Source: Solimonas sp041659605 | GTDB taxonomy: Bacteria > Pseudomonadota > Gammaproteobacteria > Nevskiales > Nevskiaceae | Direction of reading: 5' to 3' | NCBI GenBank assembly: GCA_041659605.1 | Contig: JBAZXW010000001.1 | Coordinates: forward strand, 124,001-188,000 | Length of the DNA: 64,000 nucleotides | Shown here: piece after piece, positions 8,492 through 18,515 of the stretch | How the letters are laid out: each line of letters begins with the position of its first letter | Numbering within the stretch: the stretch's first letter is position 1 | Translations under genes and position numbers: made by a program | The notes under the pieces: model-generated | Seen by the model: the letters and a program-made list of their open reading frames with translations, nothing else | Database searches by the model: none | Told to the model about the DNA's origin: nothing

Positions 8492-9415
8492 ATGCTCAGG
8501 ATGCTGCGCAGGTTGTTTCTCAATCCTCGCTGGTCAACGCCGACCGATCTGTCCGGGCGCTGCCTGCTCGTCACGGGTGCCAGCCCGGGTTCGATCGGCT
8601 TCGAGACGGCGCGGACGCTCGCCAGCTGGGGCGCCAGCACGGTGATCACCACGCGTTCCAATCCCGCAGAGACCGTATCGCAGCTGCGTGAACGCCTGGG
8701 CGGCAAGGGAACTGTCGAGGGCTATGTTCTGGACCTTGCGGACCGGCGGTCCGTGGCGGACTTCGCCGAACAGTTTCTCGCCACGCACCAACGGCTCGAC
8801 GTCCTGGTCAACAACGCAGGGGTCCACCTCGATCTGTTGTCCGAGTGGAAGTCGCCGAAGCTTTGCGACGGCCACGAGATCCACTGGCGTACGAACTACC
8901 TTGGAACGATGGACCTGACCCACGCCATGCTGCCGGCGCTGCGCGACACAGCCCGCAGCGTCGGCGAGGCGCGCGTGGTAAACGTCGTCTCGATGCTTCA
9001 CAAGCGTGGAAGCAACGCACAGCTCTTCAGCCCGCGCGCGCCGTACAACTCGTGGACGGCCTACGGCAATTCCAAGCTCGCGCTGGTCCACGCCACGTTC
9101 GAACTGCAGCGCCGCCACGCGCCGCTGCAGGCCTACTGTCTGCATCCCGGCGCCGTCTACACGCGCATCGCAGACAAGGGCCTCGCCGGACACCCCGTAC
9201 TGGGGCGGCTGCGCCGTGCCCTGACACCGATCGAATCGTTCTTCCTGCTCACGCCGGAGGAAGGGGCACAGACCTCGGTGCACTGCGCGACCGCGACGGG
9301 GCTCGCCGGCGGACGTTACTTCAGCAATTGCCGGGCCGCGGAACCCGCCGCACAGGCCATGGACGCCGCGACGTCAGCAAGAATCTGGGACGAGACCATG
9401 GCCTGGATTCATTGA
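8492..9415 (+). CDS. Short-chain dehydrogenase/reductase, retinol-dehydrogenase-like
   Basis: A 307-residue SDR. The Rossmann glycine motif TGASPGSIG is near residue 29, the structural NNAG near 109 and the catalytic YGNSK near 188, preceded by VVNVVSMLH. The length and the motif variant resemble the retinol dehydrogenase/WWOX-like group that uses NADP(H) on hydrophobic alcohols or ketones. AGGA sits about nine bases before the ATG. It lies between a membrane-anchored hydrolase and a VOC protein in one transcription unit, consistent with modification of a lipophilic substrate; the substrate is unknown. Confidence 0.85.
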   Translation: MLRMLRRLFLNPRWSTPTDLSGRCLLVTGASPGSIGFETARTLASWGASTVITTRSNPAETVSQLRERLGGKGTVEGYVLDLADRRSVADFAEQFLATHQRLDVLVNNAGVHLDLLSEWKSPKLCDGHEIHWRTNYLGTMDLTHAMLPALRDTARSVGEARVVNVVSMLHKRGSNAQLFSPRAPYNSWTAYGNSKLALVHATFELQRRHAPLQAYCLHPGAVYTRIADKGLAGHPVLGRLRRALTPIESFFLLTPEEGAQTSVHCATATGLAGGRYFSNCRAAEPAAQAMDAATSARIWDETMAWIH

Positions 9416-9456
9416 AAGGGCCGCCCCCCGCTGAACCCTTCCCAACCGGAGACCCC

Positions 9457-10002
9457 ATGCACCTGCTGCCCGGATCGATTCGCCAACTCGGCTACGTGGT
9501 CGAAAACGTCGACGCTGCAATCGCCGCCTGGAGCCGGCTCGGCATCGGTCCATGGACGGTGATCAGAAACGTACCGCTTGCCTCGGTGTACCGCGGCAAG
9601 CCGAGCACGCCGCTGATCGACGTCGCCTTCGGCTATCGCGGAGACGTGCAGCTGGAGCTGATCCAGCAGACGAACAACGCCGCGTCGCCTTACCGGCCGT
9701 GGATCGGGAAGCGCCAGTTCGGCTTGCATCATACGGCGTGGCTGTCGTCGTCGATCGGCGCCGATGTGCAGCGTCTGCGCGACGCCGGTCTCGAACTGAT
9801 CTGCGATATCAACATGCCGACCGGAGGGCGCTACGTATACTTCGCGCCGCCGGTGGCCGGCGAGCAGACCATCGTCGAGTTGCTCGAGGCGACGCCGGCG
9901 CTGCAGCAGATGTTCGCGCAAGGCATCGCCGCCGCCGCTGGTTGGGACGGTCACAGTGCGCCCACGGTGATCGACTTCGCCGCCTTGGCTCACAATTCGT
10001 GA
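9457..10002 (+). CDS. VOC-superfamily (glyoxalase/bleomycin resistance fold) protein
   Basis: A 181-residue protein beginning with a typical VOC beta-alpha unit (LGYVVENVDAAIAAWSRLG, about residues 10-28). The middle contains QLELIQQTN and the second half LHHTAWLS, the two module starts of glyoxalase-like folds. His and Glu residues in these strands could bind a divalent metal. The best-fitting subfamily is the Glyoxalase_4/methylmalonyl-CoA-epimerase-like group, but the reaction cannot be assigned. The ATG at 9457 lies 41 bases after the SDR stop and has a weak GGAG-like site; it is probably the last gene of the 7290-10002 operon. Confidence 0.8.
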   Translation: MHLLPGSIRQLGYVVENVDAAIAAWSRLGIGPWTVIRNVPLASVYRGKPSTPLIDVAFGYRGDVQLELIQQTNNAASPYRPWIGKRQFGLHHTAWLSSSIGADVQRLRDAGLELICDINMPTGGRYVYFAPPVAGEQTIVELLEATPALQQMFAQGIAAAAGWDGHSAPTVIDFAALAHNS

Positions 10003-10080
10003 GCGAGATGCAGGCGAAGTACTTCGTTCAACTCGATATGGCTGTGGCGAGAGACTCGCGGGTCGTCCGCTCAGATGCGC

Positions 10081-10599
10081 TCAATCGCCATAGCGAAGCC
10101 GTGTCAGTGAGGCCCGCTTAAAGCCGCACCGGCAAACCTGCAGAACCCACAGGTTGCCGAAGTCGTCTTCCGCGATGTCTGCCAATGACGGGCCGCCCAA
10201 TGCCGCAACGATTTTCGGCACCGTGTTGCTGTGGCCGACGACGAGCACGGTTTCTCCCGGGTAGCTCTTCCGGATGTCCCGCGCCACCGACTCACTGTCG
10301 CGCGCGTCCACTTCGATCGGCGTCAGCGCGAAGCCGGCGGCCACGGGCGCAGCCATCTCCCGTGTGCGCCGGTACTGTGTCTGGTAAATCGCCGTGATGC
10401 GGACATCCCGCAGCGAACGCGCGAGCTTCAGCGCACGCTCCCGGCCTGCCGCCGATAGCTCGTCTTTGCCCGGTTCGCGGTCGGCGTGGCGCACCAGCAA
10501 GACCGTCGTTCCCTGGGCCTGACACGCGCCGACGGTAACCCACGCCGTGACCGCGCCGAGGGCCACCAACATACCGCCGACGACCACCTGAATCCTCAC
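10081..10599 (-). CDS. Exported histidine phosphatase (phosphoglycerate-mutase-like) protein
   Basis: A 172-residue member of the histidine phosphatase superfamily. The phosphohistidine motif is LLVRHADREPGK (about residues 34-45) and the second catalytic His is in VVGHSNTVPKI. The N-terminus is hydrophobic and reads TVGAC at about residue 26, so it may be a lipoprotein or a secreted protein. It therefore probably acts in the periplasm or envelope, unlike the cytoplasmic SixA. It is convergent with the VOC gene and divergent from the DinB gene, with no operon partner. The substrate is unknown. Confidence 0.82.
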   Translation of the reverse strand: MRIQVVVGGMLVALGAVTAWVTVGACQAQGTTVLLVRHADREPGKDELSAAGRERALKLARSLRDVRITAIYQTQYRRTREMAAPVAAGFALTPIEVDARDSESVARDIRKSYPGETVLVVGHSNTVPKIVAALGGPSLADIAEDDFGNLWVLQVCRCGFKRASLTRLRYGD

Positions 10600-10718
10600 A
10601 ACCGCACCTCCGTGGCACCGCCTCTTGAGCGCGAAAGACTACAGACATCGCAAGCAGGCTTGAGGTGTCGGGACGCGCCCGAGCATGTAGTCTAGATGTC
10701 GGGACAAAAGCTGAGTCG

Positions 10719-11249
10719 ATGAGCATGATCACGCGCCAATACGCCCAGACCATGGCTGCCTACAACGCCTGGATGAACGGACGCTTGTACGAGGCTTGCG
10801 CCAAGCTCGCCGACGTCGAGCGCAAGAAGGACGTGGGAGCCTTCTTCAAATCCATCCATGGCACCCTGAATCATTTATTGCTTGCGGACCGAGTCTGGAT
10901 AGGGCGCTTTATGAAGCAGCCCTTCAATGCGGCTGCGCTCGATCAGGAGCTGTATGCCGGGTTCGAGGAACTGAGCCAGGAGCGCCGCAAGACCGACGCG
11001 GCCGTTGACGCCTGGGCTGCTGCGCTCACCGAAGAAGAACTCGCGGGCATGCTCCACTACACGCCCATGACGAATCCGCAACCGCGCTCGGTTCCTTTGG
11101 CGCTCACCGTGATGCATTTCTTCAACCATCAGACCCACCACCGCGGTCAGGTCACTGCATTGCTCATGCAGGCCGGCATCGATCCGGGTGTTACCGATCT
11201 GGCAGCCATGCCGCCTGTCCCACCGTGCCATGGTGTGGAAAACGGCTAA
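10719..11249 (+). CDS. DinB/YfiT-family metalloenzyme
   Basis: A 176-residue four-helix-bundle protein of the DinB family. The metal-binding His positions are visible in SIHGTLNHLLLADRVWIGRF (about residues 44-63) and in the C-terminal FFNHQTHHRGQVTALL. Family members bind Zn or Ni and include thiol-S-transferases and DNA-damage-inducible proteins; the specific role is unknown. The ATG at 10719 is chosen because the conserved first helix (YAQTMAAYNAW) starts right after it; a longer frame to 10665 adds residues with no family match. Confidence 0.82.
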   Translation: MSMITRQYAQTMAAYNAWMNGRLYEACAKLADVERKKDVGAFFKSIHGTLNHLLLADRVWIGRFMKQPFNAAALDQELYAGFEELSQERRKTDAAVDAWAAALTEEELAGMLHYTPMTNPQPRSVPLALTVMHFFNHQTHHRGQVTALLMQAGIDPGVTDLAAMPPVPPCHGVENG

Positions 11250-11285
11250 CGGCCCTGCAGGCAACCGACCAGGCTGCAAGCACCC

Positions 11286-11669
11286 CTAGCAGTGGTCCAA
11301 TGCGGGGCAGAAATACATGATCAGATCTTTCTCGAAGAGATCGGGCGGCATCTTGGGCAAGGGGCTGGTCTTCATCACCGCGCTTTTGATCGATTTGATC
11401 AATCCATCGTTGCCGCAATCCTGATCGACCTCGACCGAGAGGACCTCACCCGAGGGTGCCTGCTGAACATGCACCTTGCAGCTGAAGCTGTCCGGGGCGT
11501 CTTTGGGCTGCACCCAGTTTCCACGGATCTTCTGCAGGATCTGCATAGCGATGGGTTCGAATCGCTCGGCCCTGGTATTTGAACCGTCCGTGCCCGCGAC
11601 CTCAGTCGCGATTGCCGGGAGTGCGAATACAACTGTAGCAAGCGCTGTGGACAGGATGAACTTGGACAT
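11286..11669 (-). CDS. Periplasmic protein with TolA/TonB C-terminal-like domain
   Basis: A 127-residue exported protein. A clear signal peptide (MSKFILSTALATVVFALPAIA) precedes a single domain whose pattern RGNWVQPKDAPDSFSCKVHV, then PSGEVLSVEV, then a terminal Cys-rich strand, resembles the C-terminal domain of TolA. It lacks the TolA membrane anchor and helical stalk, so it is a stand-alone version. The start at 11669 is set by the signal peptide; the frame extends upstream to 11792 over non-homologous sequence. It lies next to a transposase fossil. The function is unknown. Confidence 0.6.
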   Translation of the reverse strand: MSKFILSTALATVVFALPAIATEVAGTDGSNTRAERFEPIAMQILQKIRGNWVQPKDAPDSFSCKVHVQQAPSGEVLSVEVDQDCGNDGLIKSIKSAVMKTSPLPKMPPDLFEKDLIMYFCPALDHC

Positions 11670-11806
11670 GATGGTCTCCACGTATGTCGACTTCTCCTTC
11701 AGCATGGGTGGGCCAGCACGAAAAGAAAAGCCCTGCAAAGGCGGCATTGGGCCAATTCTGTTGAGAAACTCGGCGAAGGACCCGCGCGACATGCTCCTGT
11801 CGCGTT

Positions 11807-12051
11807 ATCGATCGGAATCCCCTCGGCCCACTCCTTCGGCAGATAGGGCTGCCAGCTCACTGGCAGGCCTGCCGTCGAGCTCGCCAACGACACGCTCACC
11901 GCCACCTGGAATTGTCCTGCTTGCCGAGTGCCCCGCAGTACTGGCGCGCCACGCCCACTGAGTGCTTCCCCTTTTTCCGAAAGCCAGTGTCGTCGACGAT
12001 CCAGAAGCCACCGGCATGAAGGCGCACATAGGCGCCGATGTCGATTCCGGG
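11807..12051 (-). mobile_element. IS701-type DDE transposase fossil
   Basis: The minus strand encodes WIVDDTGFRKKGKHSVGVAR followed by QYCGALGKQDN, then after a frameshift near 11905 continues as VAVSVSLA and LPVSWQPYLPKEWAEG. This matches the core of IS701-family DDE transposases, where the first Asp of VDDTGF is catalytic. Only about 80 of roughly 400 residues remain, both ends are missing and the frame is broken, so it is an inactive remnant. It abuts the stop of the aldehyde dehydrogenase gene, the last gene of the aromatic island. Confidence 0.7.
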
Positions 12052-12064
12052 TGTTTGACGCGTG

Positions 12065-13486
12065 TCACGTTGCCAGAGCGGAATAGATCGACTGAGGCGC
12101 CATGAACTCCAGAAGACCGTCAACGCCATTTTCGACGCCAAATCCAGATTGCTTGCGCCCGGCGAATGGCGTGTCGGGCCGCAAGTTCAGGTTCTGATTG
12201 ATCCACACCGTCCCTGTCTCCAGGCGATGAGCGATGGCGGTTGCGCGCTGGATGTCCTTGCACCATACCGCTGCTGCGAGGCCATACTCGCTGCGGTTCA
12301 CGCGGTCGATGACGTCATCCACGTCAGAGAACTTCATCATTGGAAGAATCGGGCCGAACGCCTCTTCCTGAACGACCCGCGACTCTTCGGGCGGGTTGTC
12401 AACGATCGTCAGCCGCACAAAATACCCGCCGTTGCTTGGAACCTCTGTACCTTGAAGGATTGGTGCTCCGCTTTCCTGCACACTTCTGAGCAGAGACAAC
12501 AGCCGTTCGTACTGACGCTTGTTCTGCACCGGTCCAAGCATCGTATCGGCTTCGGTTCCATCACCAACCTTCGTAGCCCTGGCTATGGCGGCGAGACGAT
12601 CCCGCACCCCGTCATAGATGTCCTCGTGGACATAGAGTCGCTTGGTGGCGATACACACCTGCGCGGAGTTGTAGAAGCTGCCCATAAATATCTGTGGGAC
12701 GACAGCATCCAGATCCACGTCCGGCATGACGATCGCCGCATCGTTGCCGCCGAGTTCGAGCGTGAGGCGCTTCAGGCTCGACGCCGCACTCTCCATCACT
12801 TTCCTGCCGGTTGACGTCGATCCTGTGAAGGAGATTTTGTCGATACCTGGGTGCGCGGTCATCATCGGTCCGAGGCTGTCGTCTCCGCAAACCACATTGA
12901 GCACGCCCGGCGGAAAGACCTCACGCAGCAGCTCTCCGAGCTTCAGCGAGCACAGCGGCGTGAAGGGAGACGGCTTCAGGACCACCGTGTTTCCTGCCAG
13001 CAGGGCAGGAGCGATCTTCCATATGGCGAGGACTATCGGAAAGTTCCACGGCGCGATAGCGCACACAACGCCCAGGGGCACATAGCGGGTTTCAACGCGC
13101 TGGCTGGCAGAGTTCTCGACTATGTGAAAGGGTGGCCTCAGCTCCGAAGCTGCGCCCAACCAGTCCGCGGCCCCCAGTACCTCAAGGCGTGCCGCCTCAA
13201 TGGGACGACCGTGCTCGCGGGTGAACAGCTGCGTCAGTTCAGTGGCGTGAGCCCGCAGCGCTTCGCCCGCCTGCTTCAACATGTCCGCCCGTTCGGCGAT
13301 GGGTCTGGCGGCCCAATCGGGAAAGGCAGCCCGCGCCGACAGCACCGCCTCGTCCAGCTGCTCCTTCGTGCAGTTCGGGGCCAGCGCAAAGGTCTTGCCG
13401 TCGGCCGGGTTCACGACGTCGATCCGGGAGGGAGCAGTCACACCATGACCGTTGATGGTCATGAGAAAGTCGCTTTCGATATTCAT
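12065..13486 (-). CDS. NAD(P)-dependent aldehyde dehydrogenase
   Basis: A 473-residue ALDH-superfamily enzyme oxidising an aldehyde to its carboxylate. Key residues are present: the oxyanion Asn in APWNFP (about 147), Lys in VLKPSPFTP (171), the general base Glu in LELGGNDA (244) and the nucleophilic Cys in SAQVCIATKR (278). The length is normal. It lies 16 bases after the ThDP decarboxylase gene on the same strand. A 2-oxo acid decarboxylase followed by an aldehyde dehydrogenase is the logic of the mandelate/benzoylformate route, so an aromatic aldehyde is a reasonable but unproven substrate. Confidence 0.9.
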   Translation of the reverse strand: MNIESDFLMTINGHGVTAPSRIDVVNPADGKTFALAPNCTKEQLDEAVLSARAAFPDWAARPIAERADMLKQAGEALRAHATELTQLFTREHGRPIEAARLEVLGAADWLGAASELRPPFHIVENSASQRVETRYVPLGVVCAIAPWNFPIVLAIWKIAPALLAGNTVVLKPSPFTPLCSLKLGELLREVFPPGVLNVVCGDDSLGPMMTAHPGIDKISFTGSTSTGRKVMESAASSLKRLTLELGGNDAAIVMPDVDLDAVVPQIFMGSFYNSAQVCIATKRLYVHEDIYDGVRDRLAAIARATKVGDGTEADTMLGPVQNKRQYERLLSLLRSVQESGAPILQGTEVPSNGGYFVRLTIVDNPPEESRVVQEEAFGPILPMMKFSDVDDVIDRVNRSEYGLAAAVWCKDIQRATAIAHRLETGTVWINQNLNLRPDTPFAGRKQSGFGVENGVDGLLEFMAPQSIYSALAT

Positions 13487-13502
13487 CTGCGGTCTTCCGC
13501 GT

Positions 13503-15233
13503 TCATGCGGCCGGGCGTGATGCCTTGCCAGTGATTTCCATCTCGATCAGATACGGTTGTTTGAGCCGCAGCGCCTTGGTGATTGCCTTTGACAACTGAT
13601 CTGCTGTCGTCACGGATTCGCCTTCGACACCCATGCCCTTGGCGATCGCCGGATACGACAGCAAAGGCTCGGAGAGATCCATGTGGGGGTATGGACGCGA
13701 CGGATCGATACCGAAGCGGTGACGATAGATATCCAGGTTGTGCTTGAGCACCCGGTATTCTCTATTCGAGAAAACGATGAAGATGATCGGCAGGTGGTAG
13801 TGCGCAGCCGTCCACAGCGACTGGACGCTGTACATGGCGGAACCATCGCCAATGAATGCGACGACCGGCCGATCGGGATTCGCGATCTGCAGTCCGATTG
13901 CGCCGGCCATGGCTTGACCCAAGCCGCCACCCCGCCCGCTGAAGTAGCTCCCCTGCCCTTGGAGCGCAAAGCCGAACTCCAGGGAGGTGTAGATCGCTCC
14001 CTTGGCGATGGCGTCGTTGGACGCGGAGAAATCCATGAACCCTGCCGTCAGCGATTCATCCGCAACCACGACATTGCTGGGCAGTGCCTGCGACAGCGTG
14101 TACATCGCCTGCATCGGCGACATCGGGCTCGTCTCCGGCACGCTCTGCAGTCGCTCATGAATGTCGCGTCGCAGGCGCTGACCGGCCTCGAGAACCTCCT
14201 GGTTCCGCCGTCCCGCCGCCTCGCGATCTCGCTGGGTGCCCTGGATCGACAGCCGATCAAGAAGCCTCTCAACAATGGCGGATATGTCTCCAGCGATGCC
14301 GACATCGATCGGATAGCTGGCAGCCAGCTGGGCGGAGGACAACTCGATGCGAGCGACCCGCGCGGTTTCCGGCAGGGGTTGCGTCGCCTCGAACCACAGC
14401 TCCTCGAAAAACTGCCCGCCCACCAGCAGGATGAGGTCATGGCCCGCAAGCGCGGTGCTGATGCTGCGGGCATCAAACGGCAGCCGGCCGCGGAAACAAT
14501 GATGATCGGTGGGAAATGCGCATTGCGCGTGCACGCTTTCACGATAGACGCAGGCGCCCACGGTCTCTGCCAGCCGGACCAGCGCGCCGACCGCCCGGGT
14601 GGCTGCTACGTCGTCCCCGACGACGATCGCCGGGGACCTGGTCTGCAACAGCATCTCGACCAGCGGTTCCACGTTGATGGACCCGCTGTCCGGACGCGAC
14701 TGTACGTTGTCACGAGGGCGCGCCAGCTTGCTCGCCTCCTGCTCCATCACGTCGACTGGCAGAGAGACGAACACCGGCCCAAAGGGCGGCTCGTTGGCAA
14801 TCTCGAACGCCCGCTGCATGGCGGGTCCGACCTCGTCGCCAGAGCGTGGTTCGGTGCTCCACTTGGTCACCGGCGCGGCCATCCCGACGAGGTCGTGCGA
14901 AAACATGGTCTTGCGCTCGCGCATGCGCGTGTCCTGCTGTCCCGCGGTGATGACCAGGGGTGCGTTGGCCTTCAATGCCCCGAAGATCAGGCCGATGGCG
15001 TTGCCCAGGCCGGGGGCCACATGCAGATTCACCACGCCGGTCTTGCCGGTTGCAAGCGCATAGAACGTCGCTGCACCGACGGCGACGCCTTCGTGCAGGG
15101 TCATGTAGTAAGTGCACTGCGGCGTGTCGATCAAGCGGTCCAGGATCGCATTCTCGGTCGTGCCCGGATTGCCGAAAATGCAGGACACGCCGTGATTCAA
15201 CAACGATTGCATCAACACATCGCCTGCTCGCAT
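13503..15233 (-). CDS. ThDP-dependent 2-oxo acid decarboxylase, benzoylformate-decarboxylase-like
   Basis: A 576-residue thiamine-diphosphate enzyme with the usual Pyr, central and PP domains. The cofactor-activating Glu is in LHEGVAVGA (48). The PP-domain Mg/ThDP motif is GDGSAMYSVQ followed by FSNREY. The N-terminus resembles benzoylformate decarboxylase: FGNPGTTE near residue 20 and VNLHVAPGLGNAIG, with His71 at the position of the benzoylformate decarboxylase catalytic His70; the catalytic Ser26 is replaced by Thr25. This argues for decarboxylation of an aryl- or alkyl-2-oxo acid to an aldehyde rather than acetolactate synthesis, although distant acetolactate-synthase-like roles remain possible. 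It is followed by an aldehyde dehydrogenase that would consume the product. Confidence 0.83.
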   Translation of the reverse strand: MRAGDVLMQSLLNHGVSCIFGNPGTTENAILDRLIDTPQCTYYMTLHEGVAVGAATFYALATGKTGVVNLHVAPGLGNAIGLIFGALKANAPLVITAGQQDTRMRERKTMFSHDLVGMAAPVTKWSTEPRSGDEVGPAMQRAFEIANEPPFGPVFVSLPVDVMEQEASKLARPRDNVQSRPDSGSINVEPLVEMLLQTRSPAIVVGDDVAATRAVGALVRLAETVGACVYRESVHAQCAFPTDHHCFRGRLPFDARSISTALAGHDLILLVGGQFFEELWFEATQPLPETARVARIELSSAQLAASYPIDVGIAGDISAIVERLLDRLSIQGTQRDREAAGRRNQEVLEAGQRLRRDIHERLQSVPETSPMSPMQAMYTLSQALPSNVVVADESLTAGFMDFSASNDAIAKGAIYTSLEFGFALQGQGSYFSGRGGGLGQAMAGAIGLQIANPDRPVVAFIGDGSAMYSVQSLWTAAHYHLPIIFIVFSNREYRVLKHNLDIYRHRFGIDPSRPYPHMDLSEPLLSYPAIAKGMGVEGESVTTADQLSKAITKALRLKQPYLIEMEITGKASRPAA

Positions 15234-15296
15234 GCTTGTCGTCCGGTTAGTAGGGTCTGCGAATCAACACGAAGCTGCTCTCAACCTGTGCCATGT

Positions 15297-16814
<1,518 letters not shown>

Positions 16815-16857
16815 GACTACCTCCTGCAAACCCGGCGGCGGCGGAACGCGGTCGTCA

Positions 16858-17634
16858 TCAGCCGACGCCCCCGCCGGCGACGTAGAGAGTCTGGCCGGTG
16901 ATATAGGACGCCTCGTCGGAGGCGAGAAACGCCACCGCCGCGGCCTGCTCCTCAACTGTCCCGAACCGGCCCTGCGGGGTATCGCGCATGGTCTGCTGCA
17001 GCACCGCTGCGAAGCCGGCCCGGTCCGCTTCGGTCAGCTCGCCCGAAGGCCTGGGCACCGTGCGATCGGTCACGACCGTGCCGCCCGGAGCGACGCAGTT
17101 GACACGAACGCCGAGCGTCGCCGTCTCCATCGCCAGACAGGTGGTCAGAGCCTGTACCGCACCCTTGGCGGCCGAGTAGGGCACTCGATGAATGCCGCGG
17201 GTTGCGACCGAGCCTATGTTGATGATCGATCCTGATTTCTGACCGAGCATGATCGGCAGAACCGCCCGGCAGCACCACAGCGTCGGCCATAGCGATCGCT
17301 GGATCTCCGCTTCGATCTGCGCGTCGCTGTATTCCCAGTAGGGCTTGGCCCAGATCGTTCCACCCACGTTGTGGACCGACACATCGATGCGACCGAACAG
17401 CGTGCAGGCGGTCGCCATCAGGCCCCTGGCCCCTGCGCTCGTCGACAGATCGGCGATGTACGCTTCGGCGATTCCGCCGCTCGCGCGGATCTCATCAACG
17501 ACCGCGCGCGCCGGCGGATCGACGCAATCGGCAACGACCACGCTGCCGCCCTCCCGGGCAAAACGCAGCGCACAGGCCCTGCCGATGCCCTGTGCGGCAC
17601 CCGTGACGACGATCGACTTGCCAGAGAATTGCAC
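16858..17634 (-). CDS. benD: cis-1,2-dihydroxycyclohexadiene carboxylate dehydrogenase (BenD/XylL-like)
   Basis: A 258-residue SDR with TGAAQGIG (about residues 11-18) and the catalytic YSAAKGAVQA preceded by GSVATRGIHRVP. The segment HNVGGTIWAKPYWEY and then RSLWPTLWCCRAVLP is highly characteristic of BenD/XylL. Those enzymes oxidise the cis-diol carboxylate made by benzoate-type dioxygenases, with loss of CO2, to a catechol. It lies in the same operon as the dioxygenase alpha and beta genes, which supports that role. The exact substituted benzoate is unknown. Confidence 0.85.
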   Translation of the reverse strand: MQFSGKSIVVTGAAQGIGRACALRFAREGGSVVVADCVDPPARAVVDEIRASGGIAEAYIADLSTSAGARGLMATACTLFGRIDVSVHNVGGTIWAKPYWEYSDAQIEAEIQRSLWPTLWCCRAVLPIMLGQKSGSIINIGSVATRGIHRVPYSAAKGAVQALTTCLAMETATLGVRVNCVAPGGTVVTDRTVPRPSGELTEADRAGFAAVLQQTMRDTPQGRFGTVEEQAAAVAFLASDEASYITGQTLYVAGGGVG

Positions 17635-17671
17635 GGTCGGGTTCCCGGATCGGAAAACGGATGCGCGCGCT

Positions 17672-18487
17672 TCAGCCGTTGCGCAGAAAGTCCAGGGTCA
17701 GTCGGTTGAACAGTTCGGCCTGCTCGAAATGCAGCCAGTGGCCGCAGGCCGCAACGGCGACCAGCCGCGCGCCGGAACACTGCTTCAGAAATCCCGAGCT
17801 GCTTTCCAGCGGGCAGAAGTTGTCGGAAGCCCCCCAGAACAGCAGCGTCGGACAGCTCAACTCGTGCAGGCGGTCCTTGTGACTGTCCAGCTTCAGGTTG
17901 GCGTACAGATCCGCGGGCTGCGTGTTGGCCGCGGCGGTGCGCTCGGCGACGACACGCTCATCGATATCCAGCGGGCTGTGATACATCAGTGCGAACAACT
18001 CCCGCATCGACTCGGCGGTGTAAGGCCTGCCGCCGGTCACCAGTGTGATCAGGGCTTTGAGGCCCGGCATCTGCGCATACATCTGCGGATCGGCGATCCC
18101 GGCGGGCGCGAGCAGCACCAGGCGGCTGACCAGCGCCGGCGTGTCCAGGGCCAGGCTCAGGGCGACGGAACCGCCCATGGCATTGCCGACGAAGCTGCAG
18201 CGCTCGATGTTCAGCGCACGCAGCCAGGCGCGCAGGCTGCCGGCGAGCAGCTCGAAGTTGTAGGTGAGCCCTGCCGGCTTGCTCGACTGCCCCCAGCCGA
18301 TCAGATCCGGCATCAGCACCCGATAGCCGCGTTCGGCAAAATAGGTGAAGTTGCGCTGATAGTTGCTCTGCCCGCTGGCACCGGGACCGCCGCCGTGCAG
18401 AAATACCAGCGGCTCTCCGCGCCCCGCCTCGTGGTAGTGCAGCTCCAGTCCTCCGGACAACAGGACGCGATGGCTTGCTGTGTTCAT
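17672..18487 (-). CDS. Meta-cleavage-product hydrolase family protein with Ala at the nucleophile position
   Basis: A 271-residue alpha/beta hydrolase closely resembling carbon-carbon bond hydrolases of meta-cleavage pathways (BphD/MhpC type). The oxyanion motif HGGGPGASG is at residues 31-39, acid Asp222 is in WGASDNFCPL and His250 is in ACGHWLHFEQ. However, the nucleophile elbow reads VGNAMGG where the family has GNSMGG, so Ala103 replaces the catalytic Ser; the codon read from the given strand is GCC. If the sequence is right, the usual Ser-dependent hydrolysis should be lost or strongly altered. The gene is otherwise full length and in the expected position after the extradiol dioxygenase and hydratase genes. 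Confidence 0.85.
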   Translation of the reverse strand: MNTASHRVLLSGGLELHYHEAGRGEPLVFLHGGGPGASGQSNYQRNFTYFAERGYRVLMPDLIGWGQSSKPAGLTYNFELLAGSLRAWLRALNIERCSFVGNAMGGSVALSLALDTPALVSRLVLLAPAGIADPQMYAQMPGLKALITLVTGGRPYTAESMRELFALMYHSPLDIDERVVAERTAAANTQPADLYANLKLDSHKDRLHELSCPTLLFWGASDNFCPLESSSGFLKQCSGARLVAVAACGHWLHFEQAELFNRLTLDFLRNG

Positions 18488-18515
18488 GCGACTGGTCTCC
18501 TGTTTTGGGATCGGT

